From Streptomyces cinnabarinus (lineage in GTDB: Bacteria > Actinomycetota > Actinomycetes > Streptomycetales > Streptomycetaceae): a stretch of DNA of 64,000 nt. Every line of letters starts with the position of its first letter. The stretch's first letter is position 1. Positions 1 to 8,727 of this stretch are shown here, in pieces. A program made the position numbers and the translations under genes. Below the pieces are notes generated by a model, which was not told the origin of the DNA, did not search any database, and saw only the letters and a list, made by a program, of their open reading frames with translations. The stretch is taken from the NCBI RefSeq assembly GCF_027270315.1, contig NZ_CP114413.1, forward strand, positions 1,116,001 to 1,180,000. The letters run 5' to 3'.

Positions 1-113
1 GTCATGGCGATTTACAAATTAGTATGCCGAGGCATCTCTGGGAAGAGAACAGTTGGCTCGGACACAGACACGAGCCGAGCGCAGGAGCCGAGCCGCACAA
101 GAGGAGAGCCCCG

Positions 114-1559
114 ATGTCAGCAGCCGAAGGACCGCTCGTCGTCGGCGTGGACACGTCCACCCAGTCCACCAAGGCCCTCGTCGTCGACGCGGCCACCGGG
201 GAGGTCGTCGCGAGCGGCCAGGCCCCGCACACGGTGTCTTCCGGGGCGGGCCGCGAGTCCGACCCCCGCCAGTGGTGGGACGCCCTGTGCGAGGCCCTGC
301 ACCAGTGCGGCGACGCCGCCCACGAGGCCGCGGCGGTGTCGATCGGCGGCCAGCAGCACGGCCTGGTCACGCTGGACGAGCGGGGCGAACCGGTCCGCCC
401 GGCGATGCTCTGGAACGACGTCCGCTCCGCTCCGCAGGCCCGCCGTCTCGTCGAGGAGCTGGGCGGACCGAAGGCCTGGGCGGAGCGCACCGGCAGCGTC
501 CCCGGCGCCTCCTTCACGGTGACGAAGTGGGCCTGGCTGGCCGAGCACGAGCCGGACGCCGTCCGCGCGACGAAGGCGGTACGACTCCCGCACGACTACC
601 TCACCGAGCGCCTCACGGGCCAGGGCACCACCGACCGCGGCGACGCCTCCGGCACCGGCTGGTGGGCGTCCGGGACGGAGTCGTACGACGCGGAGACCCT
701 GGCGCATGTCGGCCTCGACCCCGCGCTGCTCCCGCGCGTGGTGCGGCCCGGCGAGGTGGCGGGCACCGTGCGCGACCACCATGAGCTGCCGTTCTCCAAG
801 GGCACCCTGGTCGCCCCCGGCACCGGCGACAACGCCGCCGCCGCGCTCGGTCTCGGCCTGCGCCCCGGCACCCCCGTGCTCAGCCTCGGCACCTCCGGGA
901 CGGTGTACGCGGTGTCCAGGCACCGACCGGCGGACCCGTCCGGCACGGTCGCGGGGTTCGCCGACGCGCACGGCGACTGGCTGCCGCTGGCCTGCACCCT
1001 GAACTGCACGCTCGCCGTCGACCGCGTGGCGGCTCTGCTCGGCCTGGACCGTGAGGCCGTTGAGCCCACCGCCGACGTCACGCTCCTGCCCTACCTGGAC
1101 GGCGAACGCACTCCGAACCTGCCGAACGCCTCCGGACTGCTGCTGGGCCTGCGCCACGACACGACGGCCGGCCAGCTCCTCCAGGCCGCCTACGACGGTG
1201 CCGTGCACTCCCTGCTCGGCGCGTTGGACCTGGTCCTCGACGCGGACGCGGACCGCTCGGCGCCGCTGCTGCTGATCGGCGGCGGCGCTCGCGGCACGGC
1301 CTGGCAGCAGACCGTACGCAGGCTGTCGGGCCGTCCGGTGCAGGTGCCCGAGGCCAAGGAGCTGGTGGCGCTCGGCGCCGCGGCCCAGGCGGCCGGACTG
1401 CTGACCGGCGAGGATCCGGCCGCGGTCGCCCGCCGCTGGAACACCGCGGCGGGCCCGGTGCTGGACGCCGTGGAGCGGGACGAGGCGACCCTGGCCCGGA
1501 TCGCCGGGGTACTCTCCGACGCGGCCCCGCTGCTGGAGCGGGGATCGCAGGCCCGGTGA
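114..1559 (+). CDS. xylB: Xylulokinase (FGGY family)
   Basis: A 481-residue FGGY carbohydrate kinase that should phosphorylate D-xylulose to D-xylulose 5-phosphate in the cytoplasm, feeding xylose carbon into the pentose phosphate pathway. The N-terminus has the phosphate-binding signature VVGVDTSTQSTKALVVD and the substrate-proximal IGGQQHGLVTLD and LWNDVRS segments; a C-terminal GGGARGTAWQQ loop matches the FGGY ATP-binding fold. Length is normal for XylB. The ATG at 114 is preferred over the upstream in-frame ATG at 24 because a GAGGAG lies just before it and homology begins there. A ROK regulator follows 48 bp downstream, the usual arrangement for sugar-responsive control. Xylulose specificity rather than another pentulose is family inference. 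Confidence 0.9.
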   Translation: MSAAEGPLVVGVDTSTQSTKALVVDAATGEVVASGQAPHTVSSGAGRESDPRQWWDALCEALHQCGDAAHEAAAVSIGGQQHGLVTLDERGEPVRPAMLWNDVRSAPQARRLVEELGGPKAWAERTGSVPGASFTVTKWAWLAEHEPDAVRATKAVRLPHDYLTERLTGQGTTDRGDASGTGWWASGTESYDAETLAHVGLDPALLPRVVRPGEVAGTVRDHHELPFSKGTLVAPGTGDNAAAALGLGLRPGTPVLSLGTSGTVYAVSRHRPADPSGTVAGFADAHGDWLPLACTLNCTLAVDRVAALLGLDREAVEPTADVTLLPYLDGERTPNLPNASGLLLGLRHDTTAGQLLQAAYDGAVHSLLGALDLVLDADADRSAPLLLIGGGARGTAWQQTVRRLSGRPVQVPEAKELVALGAAAQAAGLLTGEDPAAVARRWNTAAGPVLDAVERDEATLARIAGVLSDAAPLLERGSQAR

Positions 1560-1607
1560 GATGCCGCGCGGCGACCGTACGCACACCGATCGAGGACTGA
1601 CGGAGGC

Positions 1608-2816
1608 ATGACCGCACCGCTGCACGAGCCCCACCCGGCCGGTCCCGGGCGCGCGCTGCCCGACACCCAGCAGGGCATGCGCCGCCGCAATCTGGCCCGG
1701 GTGATGCACACCGTCAGCGCGGAGGGCCCCCTCTCGCGTGCCGCCGTCGCCTCGCGGATCGGTCTGACGCGTGCCGCGATCTCGACCCTCGTGGACGAGC
1801 TGATCCGCTCCGGCCTGATCGAGGAGCTGGGCCCGGAACGGCCCGGCCGGGTGGGCAGGCCGGGCTCCGCGCTCGCGGTGAGCGCGCACGGCCCGGCCGG
1901 TATCGGCGCGGAGATCGGTGTCGACCACCTCGCGGTGTGCGCGGTCGATCTGCGCGGGGCTATACGAGCGAGGGCCGTACGGCACGGCGCGAACCGGGGG
2001 CGTTCGGCCGAACCGGTGATCCGTGAGCTGACCGAGCTGGTGCACCGGGTCGTCGCGGAGGCGGACGCCGAAGGGCTGTGGCCCGCGGGGCTCGCGGTGG
2101 CGGTGCCCGGTCTGGTGGCGCGTGACGGACGCACGGTCGTCCGCGCCCCCAACCTCGCATGGCACGACGTCGACCTCGGGGCACTCCTGCCCGGAGACGT
2201 CCCGCTGACCGTGGACAACGAGGCGAACTTCGGCGCCCTGGCCGAACTCTGGCTCGGCGAGGGCACACCGCGCGACTTCCTGCATGTGTCCGCGGAGATC
2301 GGCATCGGCGCGGCCGTCGTCGTGGACGGCCAACTGCTGCGCGGGACCCGAGGATTTGCGGGCGAACTCGGGCATGTGCCGGTCCGCCCGGAGGGGCCCG
2401 CGTGCCCCTGCGGGGGCCGCGGCTGCCTGGAGCAGTACGCGGGCGAGGAGGCCGTGCTGCGAGCGGCCGGCCTGGAACCGGGCGAAGACCGCGTCGGCCT
2501 GCTCGCCGGGCGGGCGGCCGAGGGGGACACGGCCGTACGAGGTGCTCTGCACGACGCCGGAGCCGCGCTCGGCGTCGCGCTGACCGGGGCGGTGAATCTG
2601 CTGGACCCGGAGAGCGTGGTGCTCGGCGGGGCGCTGGCCGGGCTCGCGCCCTGGCTGTTGCCCTCGCTGGAGGCGGAGCTGGAGGGGCGGACCGCGGGGC
2701 CGGCCTGCCCGGTATCCGTGTCGCGCCTGGGTTCCGAGGGGCCCTTGCTGGGTGCGGCGCACTGGGTGGTGCGGGGAGTGCTGGATGATCCGGCCGGAGT
2801 CGTCGGCCGGGCGTGA
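1608..2816 (+). CDS. ROK family transcriptional regulator, XylR-like
   Basis: A 402-residue ROK protein with an N-terminal winged helix-turn-helix (about residues 25-85, LSRAAVASRIGLTRAAIS) and a C-terminal sugar-kinase-like domain. The ROK zinc motif is visible as CPCGGRGCLEQ, preceded by FAGELGHV. Having both domains makes it a repressor rather than a free sugar kinase. Its position directly after xylulokinase suggests it senses xylose or xylulose and represses this operon. The start ATG follows a GACGGAGG ribosome-binding site. It is probably co-transcribed with the kinase and autoregulated. Confidence 0.88.
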   Translation: MTAPLHEPHPAGPGRALPDTQQGMRRRNLARVMHTVSAEGPLSRAAVASRIGLTRAAISTLVDELIRSGLIEELGPERPGRVGRPGSALAVSAHGPAGIGAEIGVDHLAVCAVDLRGAIRARAVRHGANRGRSAEPVIRELTELVHRVVAEADAEGLWPAGLAVAVPGLVARDGRTVVRAPNLAWHDVDLGALLPGDVPLTVDNEANFGALAELWLGEGTPRDFLHVSAEIGIGAAVVVDGQLLRGTRGFAGELGHVPVRPEGPACPCGGRGCLEQYAGEEAVLRAAGLEPGEDRVGLLAGRAAEGDTAVRGALHDAGAALGVALTGAVNLLDPESVVLGGALAGLAPWLLPSLEAELEGRTAGPACPVSVSRLGSEGPLLGAAHWVVRGVLDDPAGVVGRA

Positions 2817-3010
2817 ACCGGGGAGGAACATCCCCAACCCCGGACGGACTTCACCTGCCCGGGTGACCGACTTATCCACAGCCCGCGTCCTGTCCACGGA
2901 TCCAGGGCGTCTCCTCCGCCCCAACCCCTCCGCGCCGTACCGTGATTCACGCGAGGGCGCTCTCCGGCCCCTCCACCCCGTGACCTGTGGCAGAACGGAG
3001 CTGTGCGGCG

Positions 3011-4024
3011 ATGAGCGACCCCCGGATCCTGACCGTCCGACCCCAACCCGGCGAGTACGCCTGGACGTTCGGCGGTGTGCCGCCCGTGGCGCGGATCGCG
3101 CCCGGCACGGTGCTCGACCTGTTCACGGAGGACTGTTTCGGCGGCCGGGTGCGGTCGGAGAAGGACCTGGTCTCCGAGGTCTGCGAGTTCCCCTTCCTCA
3201 ACCCGCAGACCGGTCCGTTCCACATCGAGGGCGCGGAGCCCGGGGACACCGTCGCCGTGCACTTCGTCTCGATCGAGCCCGCCCGCGACTGGGCCGCGTC
3301 CACCACTGTCCCCCTGTTCGGCGCCCTCACCTCCACCCACACCACGGCCTCCCTCCAGCCCCCGCTCCCGGAGGCCGTCTGGATCTGGCAGCTGGACAGG
3401 ACCCGGCGCACCGCCCTCTTCCGCGCGCACGACAACGACTTCGAGGCAGAGCTGCCGATGGATCCCATGCACGGGACCGTGGGTGTGGCCCCCGCCAACC
3501 TGGAGGTCCGCTCCGCGCTGGTGCCGGACGCGCACGGCGGGAACATGGACACACCCGAGATGCGGGCGGGCGTCACCTGTTATCTCGGGGTGAACGTCGA
3601 GGGCGCGCTGCTGAGTCTCGGGGACGGACACGCGCGCCAGGGCGAGGGAGAGACCTGCGGTGTCGCCGTCGAGTGCGCGATGAACACGGTGGTGATCGTC
3701 GAACTGCTCAAGGGAATCGCCACCCCCTGGCCGCGCATCGAGTCGGACACCCACATCATCTCGACGGGTTCGGCACGCCCACTGGAGGACGCGTTCCGGA
3801 TATCGCAGCTCGACCTGGTGCAGTGGCTGGTGCGCGACTACGGCTTCAGCGAGTCGGACGCCTACCAGTTCGCGACCCAGGCCGTCGAGTCCCCGTTGGC
3901 CAATGTGTGCGATACCAACTACACATGCGTGGCCAAGCTGCGCAAGCAGTGGCTGCCCGAGCGAGAGACGCACCGCGGGGTGCACGCCCGCCTGCGCGAG
4001 ACGGCCGCGGCCCTGCCGCGCTGA
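3011..4024 (+). CDS. Acetamidase/formamidase family protein
   Basis: A 337-residue cytoplasmic amidohydrolase of the FmdA/AmdA family, which hydrolyses short-chain amides to the acid and ammonia. Recognisable segments are GTVLDLFTEDCFGG, GPFHIEGAEPGDTVAVH and PMHGTVGVAPA, in the usual order and length for bacterial members. ATG at 3011 is chosen over an in-frame GTG at 2987 because an ACGGAG motif sits 10 nt upstream. The 190-bp gap before it should carry its own promoter. The next gene, an exported amidase, starts about 90 bp downstream, so co-transcription is possible but not shown. Formamide versus acetamide preference cannot be read from sequence. Confidence 0.85.
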   Translation: MSDPRILTVRPQPGEYAWTFGGVPPVARIAPGTVLDLFTEDCFGGRVRSEKDLVSEVCEFPFLNPQTGPFHIEGAEPGDTVAVHFVSIEPARDWAASTTVPLFGALTSTHTTASLQPPLPEAVWIWQLDRTRRTALFRAHDNDFEAELPMDPMHGTVGVAPANLEVRSALVPDAHGGNMDTPEMRAGVTCYLGVNVEGALLSLGDGHARQGEGETCGVAVECAMNTVVIVELLKGIATPWPRIESDTHIISTGSARPLEDAFRISQLDLVQWLVRDYGFSESDAYQFATQAVESPLANVCDTNYTCVAKLRKQWLPERETHRGVHARLRETAAALPR

Positions 4025-4116
4025 CCTGCACCCGACTCCAGACCCACGACTCCGGACTCACGACTCCAGGCCCACGACCCTCGACTCCCGACACGACCGA
4101 GAGGCCACTCCCCCGC

Positions 4117-4716
4117 ATGGAACGGGCACGATCACTGACCAGCAGACGACGGCTGTTGCAGGGCGCCGCGCTCGCCGCTGTGCCGTACGGGCTGTTGCCC
4201 GGACCGCACGCCGGGGCGCAGGTCCAGGCTCCCGACCACCCGACGGCCGCGTGGCGGCAGGCGAACACCGCCAACTTCACCACCGCCCGCCGGCCCGTGG
4301 AGTACACCGTCGACCTGGTGATCGTCCATGTCACGCAGACCGACTACTCCGGCACCCTGAGGGTCTTCCGGAACCCGAAGAAGAAGGTGTCCGCGCACTA
4401 CCTCGTCCGCTCCTCCGACGGACACGTGGCGCAGTGCGTCCGGGAGTCGGACATCGCCTGGCACGCCGGGAACTGGGTCTACAACACCCGCAGTATCGGC
4501 ATCGAGCACGAGGGCTGGGTGGACCGGCCCGCCTACTTCACTGACGCCCTCTACGAGCGATCAGCGGCGCTGACCGCGGCGATCTGCGCCAGACACGGCA
4601 TCCCGAGAGACAGGAGGCACATCATCGGCCATCACGAGGTGCCGGGCACCGACCACACCGACCCGGGGCCGCACTGGGACTGGGAACGCTACCTCACACT
4701 CGTCAAGGCCGCCTGA
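4117..4716 (+). CDS. Tat-exported N-acetylmuramoyl-L-alanine amidase (amidase_2 fold)
   Basis: A 199-residue secreted peptidoglycan amidase cleaving the MurNAc-L-Ala bond. The N-terminus TSRRRLLQGAALAAVPYG is a twin-arginine signal with the RR pair followed by a hydrophobic stretch, so export by Tat is expected. The mature domain has the zinc ligands of the amidase_2/PGRP fold: the His in DLVIVHVTQ, GHHEVPGTDHTDPGPHW near the C-terminus, and the HAGNWVYNTRSIGIEHEG core. The ATG at 4117 is preferred because the signal peptide begins there; the frame stays open far upstream but that part has no homology. It is smaller than multi-domain cell-wall amidases and has no visible wall-binding domain. 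Confidence 0.87.
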   Translation: MERARSLTSRRRLLQGAALAAVPYGLLPGPHAGAQVQAPDHPTAAWRQANTANFTTARRPVEYTVDLVIVHVTQTDYSGTLRVFRNPKKKVSAHYLVRSSDGHVAQCVRESDIAWHAGNWVYNTRSIGIEHEGWVDRPAYFTDALYERSAALTAAICARHGIPRDRRHIIGHHEVPGTDHTDPGPHWDWERYLTLVKAA

Positions 4717-4744
4717 ACGAGACAATGAGGGGCACGTCGTTCGA

Positions 4745-6094
4745 GTGACCGCTGCCGAAAAGGTTGTCCGCGCGCGTACCCGGAGTGACGATGTCCCCAG
4801 CCGCATCGCCGTCCGGGAGGCCGAGTTGACGGATCCGTGGGTGGCCCTGGAGCCGGGGGCCGACCCTGCCGAGCACGCACGCATGCTGCGCCGCGCGCAT
4901 GAGACGTTCACCGCGGCGGGCACCGTGCCCAAACCGGTGCGCGCCGTGGTGGCCGACTCCTGGCGGCGTTCCGCGAGAGCGGGGGTCGGGCCGGACGGCA
5001 CGGCGAGTGTGGAACTCGCGGACGGCGACCTCGGCGCCTACCGCGCGGAGCATCCGCTGGCCCGGGTGATGCCGCTGTTCCGGGAGCTGCTGGGCTCGTT
5101 CGCGGCGGACGGAGAGCATCTGCTCGCGGTGTGCGACGAGCACGGCAGGCTGCTGTGGGTCGAGGGGCACGCCACGACCCGTCGGCAGGCGATGCAGATG
5201 AACTTCGTGCCCGGCGCCCGCTGGTCGGAGACGGCGGTCGGGACGAACGCGCCGGGTACGGCGGTGGCGGTCGACCGGCCGGTGCAGGTGTTCGCGGCCG
5301 AGCACTTCATCCGGCGGGTGCAACCGTGGACGTGCGCGGCGGCACCGGTGCACGATCCGCGCACCGGGCGGGTGCTGGGAGCCGTGGACATCACCGGGGG
5401 CGACGGGCTCGCGCATCCGCACAGCCTGGGCTTCGTGCAGGCGGTCGCGCGGGCGGCGGAGTCCCATCTGGCCCTGATCGCCCCGGTGAGCCCGGCCGCG
5501 GACACGCACCAGCTGTCCGCGCTGGGACGGGACGAGGCCCAGCTGGTCACCGGTGGCCGCCGGATCAGGCTCAGCCGGCGGCACAGCGAGATCCTCGTCC
5601 TGCTCGCCCGGCATCCGGAAGGGCTGAGCGGGGACGAGCTGCTGTGCGCGCTGTACGAGGACGAGTCGGTCACGCCAGTGACCCTGCGCGCCGAGCTCGC
5701 CCGGCTGCGGCGGATTCTCGGCCCCGGTCTGCTGGCGTCCCGGCCGTACCGGCTCACCGCGCCGGTCGAGTCCGACGTCGCGGTCGTCGAGCGGCGCTTG
5801 GCGGCGGGGGCGGTGAGCGCGGCGGCGACGGCGTACTCCGGCCCCCTGCTGCCCGGTTCCCAGGCGCCGGCGGTGGCCAGGGTCAGACGACGCCTCGCCG
5901 ACGGGCTCCGCACGGCGCTGATCGCCCGCCGGGACCCGGACCTGCTGGCGGACTGGGCCCACGCGCCCTGGGGCGAGGACGACCTGGACGTCTGGCGCGC
6001 CCTGGCCGCCGTACGCCCGACCGCCTCGGTCCGCTCCCGCCTCACCGCGCTGGAGTCTGAGCTGGCGGCTCCACCGGGGCGCGGGGCACGCTGA
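4745..6094 (+). CDS. GAF-domain transcriptional regulator linked to aldehyde dehydrogenase
   Basis: A 449-residue regulator starting at GTG. Residues about 40-250 form an AcoR-type sensory region (KPVRAVVADSWRRSARAGV, then a GAF segment with GARWSETAVGTNAPGTAVA). The C-terminal part (about 270-360) reads as a winged-helix DNA-binding domain (RRHSEILVLLARHPEGLSGD, ALYEDESVTPVTLRAELARL), not the AAA/Fis module of true AcoR, so it probably works with the housekeeping sigma factor. It sits 119 bp upstream of the aldehyde dehydrogenase gene on the same strand and is its likely activator, sensing an aldehyde or alcohol. The effector is not identifiable from sequence. Confidence 0.8.
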   Translation: MTAAEKVVRARTRSDDVPSRIAVREAELTDPWVALEPGADPAEHARMLRRAHETFTAAGTVPKPVRAVVADSWRRSARAGVGPDGTASVELADGDLGAYRAEHPLARVMPLFRELLGSFAADGEHLLAVCDEHGRLLWVEGHATTRRQAMQMNFVPGARWSETAVGTNAPGTAVAVDRPVQVFAAEHFIRRVQPWTCAAAPVHDPRTGRVLGAVDITGGDGLAHPHSLGFVQAVARAAESHLALIAPVSPAADTHQLSALGRDEAQLVTGGRRIRLSRRHSEILVLLARHPEGLSGDELLCALYEDESVTPVTLRAELARLRRILGPGLLASRPYRLTAPVESDVAVVERRLAAGAVSAAATAYSGPLLPGSQAPAVARVRRRLADGLRTALIARRDPDLLADWAHAPWGEDDLDVWRALAAVRPTASVRSRLTALESELAAPPGRGAR

Positions 6095-6213
6095 CCGGCG
6101 ATCGCCCCTGGCAGGAAGAGCCTCGCGCAACGTCCTTGCAACCTCCCCGTCCCTAGCCTCACGGCGAGAGCTGTCCAATGGTGGGCAGCGCTGGTGCAAG
6201 GAGGCTGGCCGGT

Positions 6214-7737
6214 ATGACCCGTTACGCGGCACCGGGGACCGAGGGCGCGATCGTCTCCTATCAGGCGCGCTACGACCACTTCATCGGTGGCGAGTACGTG
6301 CCGCCGCTCAAGGGGCAGTACTTCGAGAACCCCTCTCCGGTGAACGGTCAGCCGTTCACGGAGATCGCGCGGGGCACGGCGGAGGACGTGGAGCGGGCCC
6401 TGGACGCGGCGCACGCGGCCGCGCCGGCCTGGGGACGCACGTCGGTGACCGAGCGCTCCGACATCCTGCTGAAGATCGCCGACCGGATGGAGGCGAACCT
6501 GGAGCAACTGGCGGTCGCCGAGAGCTGGGAGAACGGCAAGCCGGTCCGGGAGACGCTGGCGGCCGACATCCCGCTCGCCATCGACCACTTCCGCTACTTC
6601 GCCGGCGCGATCCGGGCGCAGGAGGGCTCGCTCGGCGAGATCGACGACGACACGGTGGCGTACCACTTCCATGAGCCGCTGGGTGTGGTCGCGCAGATCA
6701 TCCCGTGGAACTTCCCGATCCTGATGGCGACATGGAAGCTGGCCCCGGCGCTGGCGGCGGGCAACGCGGTCGTGCTGAAGCCGGCCGAGCAGACCCCGGC
6801 CTCGATCCACGTCTGGCTGAGCGTGATCGCCGATCTGCTGCCGCCGGGGGTCGTCAACGTGGTGAACGGCTTCGGCGTGGAGGCGGGCAAGCCGCTGGCG
6901 TCCAGCCCGCGGGTGGCGAAAGTGGCGTTCACCGGTGAGACCACGACCGGCCGTCTGATCATGCAGTACGCCTCGGAGAACATCACCCCGGTCACCCTCG
7001 AACTCGGCGGCAAGTCCCCGAACATCTTCTTCGAGGACATCTGGCGGACGGACGACGACTTCCGCGACAAGGCCCTTGAGGGCTTCACCATGTTCGCGCT
7101 GAACCAGGGCGAGGTGTGCACCTGTCCGTCGCGGGCGCTCGTCCAGCGGGGCCACTACGCCGAGTTCATGGAGGCGGCGGTCGCCCGCACCGAGCAGATC
7201 AAGACCGGGCATCCGCTCGACACGGACACGATGATCGGCGCCCAGGCCTCCAACGACCAGCTGGAGAAGATCCTCTCCTACCTGGACATCGGCCGACAGG
7301 AAGGCGCCCGGGTCCTCACCGGCGGGGAGCGCATCGAGCACGACGGCGAACTCAAGGGCGGCTACTACGTCCAGCCGACCATCTTCGAGGGCAACAACCG
7401 GATGCGGATCTTCCAGGAGGAGATCTTCGGGCCCGTCGTCTCGGTGACGTCGTTCGACGACTTCGACGACGCCATCAAGATCGCCAATGACACGCTGTAC
7501 GGCCTGGGCGCGGGCGTGTGGACCCGCGACGCCAACACCGCCTACCGCGCGGGCCGCGCGATCCAGGCGGGCCGCGTCTGGACGAACTGCTACCACGCCT
7601 ACCCCGCGCACGCGGCGTTCGGCGGCTACAAGGGCTCGGGCATCGGCCGCGAGACGCACAAGATGATGCTGGAGCACTACCAGCAGACCAAGAATCTGCT
7701 GGTGTCGTACTCGCCGAGGAAGCTGGGCTTCTTCTAG
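6214..7737 (+). CDS. NAD-dependent aldehyde dehydrogenase (ExaC/AcoD-like)
   Basis: A 507-residue cytoplasmic aldehyde dehydrogenase oxidising aldehydes to acids with NAD(P)+. The catalytic Cys is in NQGEVCTCPSRALV, the general-base Glu in LELGGKSPNIFF, the coenzyme loop is FTGETTTGRLIM, and the conserved PWNFPILM and QEEIFGPVVSV motifs are present. The ATG at 6214 is chosen over an in-frame ATG at 6178 because AAGGAGG at 6198-6204 gives ideal spacing. The upstream GAF regulator and the strong terminator downstream make this an independently regulated unit. Acetaldehyde is the best-known substrate of this subgroup; the assignment to that substrate is inference. Confidence 0.9.
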   Translation: MTRYAAPGTEGAIVSYQARYDHFIGGEYVPPLKGQYFENPSPVNGQPFTEIARGTAEDVERALDAAHAAAPAWGRTSVTERSDILLKIADRMEANLEQLAVAESWENGKPVRETLAADIPLAIDHFRYFAGAIRAQEGSLGEIDDDTVAYHFHEPLGVVAQIIPWNFPILMATWKLAPALAAGNAVVLKPAEQTPASIHVWLSVIADLLPPGVVNVVNGFGVEAGKPLASSPRVAKVAFTGETTTGRLIMQYASENITPVTLELGGKSPNIFFEDIWRTDDDFRDKALEGFTMFALNQGEVCTCPSRALVQRGHYAEFMEAAVARTEQIKTGHPLDTDTMIGAQASNDQLEKILSYLDIGRQEGARVLTGGERIEHDGELKGGYYVQPTIFEGNNRMRIFQEEIFGPVVSVTSFDDFDDAIKIANDTLYGLGAGVWTRDANTAYRAGRAIQAGRVWTNCYHAYPAHAAFGGYKGSGIGRETHKMMLEHYQQTKNLLVSYSPRKLGFF

Positions 7738-7745
7738 CCAAAGGG

Positions 7746-7785
7746 AAGGGCGCCTGACCAGGTCAGATGACCGTCAGGCGCCCTT
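7746..7785 (+). terminator. Intrinsic terminator after aldehyde dehydrogenase gene
   Basis: A perfect 13-bp inverted repeat (AAGGGCGCCTGAC at 7746-7758 and its complement at 7773-7785) with a 14-nt loop, starting 9 bp after the stop codon. There is no long T-tract, as usual in Streptomyces. It may work in both directions. Confidence 0.8.
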
Positions 7786-7937
7786 CGCGGCTCACACGGA
7801 CCGTGGCCCCAGGGACCGGCGTCCGGCCAATGGTGACCGGAGTATCCACGCCGCGTCCGTTCGGGCCAGGCCAACGGGCGCCCTGCCTTCCACAGTGATC
7901 GACTGGGGTGACCGTTTCCACCTGACCGGAGATCATC

Positions 7938-8234
7938 ATGGCGATCGTCGCTGTTTTCGAGGTGCCGGGCATGACCCGTGACCAGTACGAGCAGAGCGCG
8001 GACAAGGTCACCGGCGGGCGCGGCGCCGTGACCGCCTCCGCCGACTGGCCCGTCCCTGGCCTCATCTCGCACACCTCCGCCCCCACACCGAACGGCTGGC
8101 TCGTCGTCGACGTGTGGGAGTCGGACGAGGCCTTCCAGCGGTTCGGCGAGATCATCGTCCCGATCCTGCGCGAGCTCGGGGCACCTGACGTGGAGCCGAA
8201 GATCTACCCCGTGCACACCGTCGTGACCCGGTAG
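7938..8234 (+). CDS. Small conserved protein, possible dimeric alpha/beta-barrel (ABM-like) fold
   Basis: A 98-residue protein starting MAIVAVFEVPGMTRDQYEQ and containing NGWLVVDVWESDEAFQRFGEIIVPIL. This alternation of an edge strand, a helix, a central strand and an amphipathic helix is the pattern of small ferredoxin-like dimeric barrels such as antibiotic-biosynthesis monooxygenases and stress-responsive barrel proteins. No catalytic residues can be assigned. The start is supported by GGAG upstream. It is the last intact gene before the truncated transposase that marks the left edge of the NRPS region. Function unknown. Confidence 0.65.
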   Translation: MAIVAVFEVPGMTRDQYEQSADKVTGGRGAVTASADWPVPGLISHTSAPTPNGWLVVDVWESDEAFQRFGEIIVPILRELGAPDVEPKIYPVHTVVTR

Positions 8235-8280
8235 CAGCTGTCAGCAGCTCTCGCCGGTGAGGAGCCGGGCCCCGTGGCGG

Positions 8281-8325
8281 TCAGCCGCCGGCTGCGGCTG
8301 ACTCGTAGCCGGTGATGTCGTCGGG
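8281..8325 (-). repeat. Left copy of 45-bp direct repeat bounding the NRPS region
   Basis: This 45-bp segment, encoding PDDITGYESAAAGG plus stop on the minus strand, matches 61057-61101 at 43 of 45 positions and in the same orientation. Similarity stops abruptly at both ends. The two copies lie 52.8 kb apart and enclose the whole NRPS region. Confidence 0.85.
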
Positions 8326-8727
8326 TGGGTAAGGACGGGCATCGGGATCGGTGCGGGCGTGGATACGCGAGAGCCAGGACCCGTCCCGCAGCATCCGGGC
8401 GACGGGCAGGATGCGGTTGGCGGGCACCCGCCACAGCAGATCGGCACCGCTGTCGGTGAACGCCCTCCACAACGGCACGCCGAGGAACTCCCGGTCCGCC
8501 AGGACCAGTTCGCCGGGCTGGCAGGAGCGGGGCAGGCGGCTGACCAGGGTGACTTCGCCGGTGCGGCAGCCGGCCGGCTCGGCATCCAGGACGAGGTGGG
8601 TGCCCACCTCGATCAGACAGGCCATCCGCACCTGGGGAAAGCTGGACTTGTCGCGGCCGCGGGGGTTTCCGGGACGGCCGAAAGCGGCCTCGTTGGCCAC
8701 GCTGTCAGCCACGTCCCAGTAGGTGCC
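8281..8727 (-). pseudogene. Truncated IS4-family transposase remnant
   Basis: About 148 codons matching the middle of an IS4-type DDE transposase: WDVADSVANEAAFGRPGNP, the second-Asp region GELVLADREFLGVPLWRAF, then ADLLWRVPANRILPV and DGSWLSRI. The N-terminal part and the third catalytic residue (Glu) region are missing, so it cannot be active. It overlaps the last codons of the terminal NRPS gene on the same strand in another frame, so the NRPS C-terminus reads a few codons into IS-derived DNA. Its last 14 codons plus stop are not transposase; they are a copy of the 3' end of the response-regulator gene at 61 kb. No terminal inverted repeats were found. Confidence 0.75.

Noticed and set aside
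117..3985. Long minus-strand open frames of about 930 codons opposite xylB, the ROK gene and the acetamidase gene
   Set aside because: Low-complexity Arg/Gly/Pro-rich translations with no motifs; the plus strand carries clearly recognisable enzymes over the same bases.
2752..4116. Upstream extension of the amidase reading frame
   Set aside because: The frame is open but overlaps the acetamidase gene, and the Tat signal peptide that defines the amidase N-terminus begins at 4117.
6130..6165. TTGCAA and TAGCCT as a promoter for the aldehyde dehydrogenase gene
   Set aside because: The spacing is only 12 nt, too short for a standard promoter, so no site was called.
8281..8727. A live IS4 element at the left boundary
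   Set aside because: Only the middle third of the transposase is present, the final catalytic residue region is missing, and no terminal inverted repeats or target duplication could be found.
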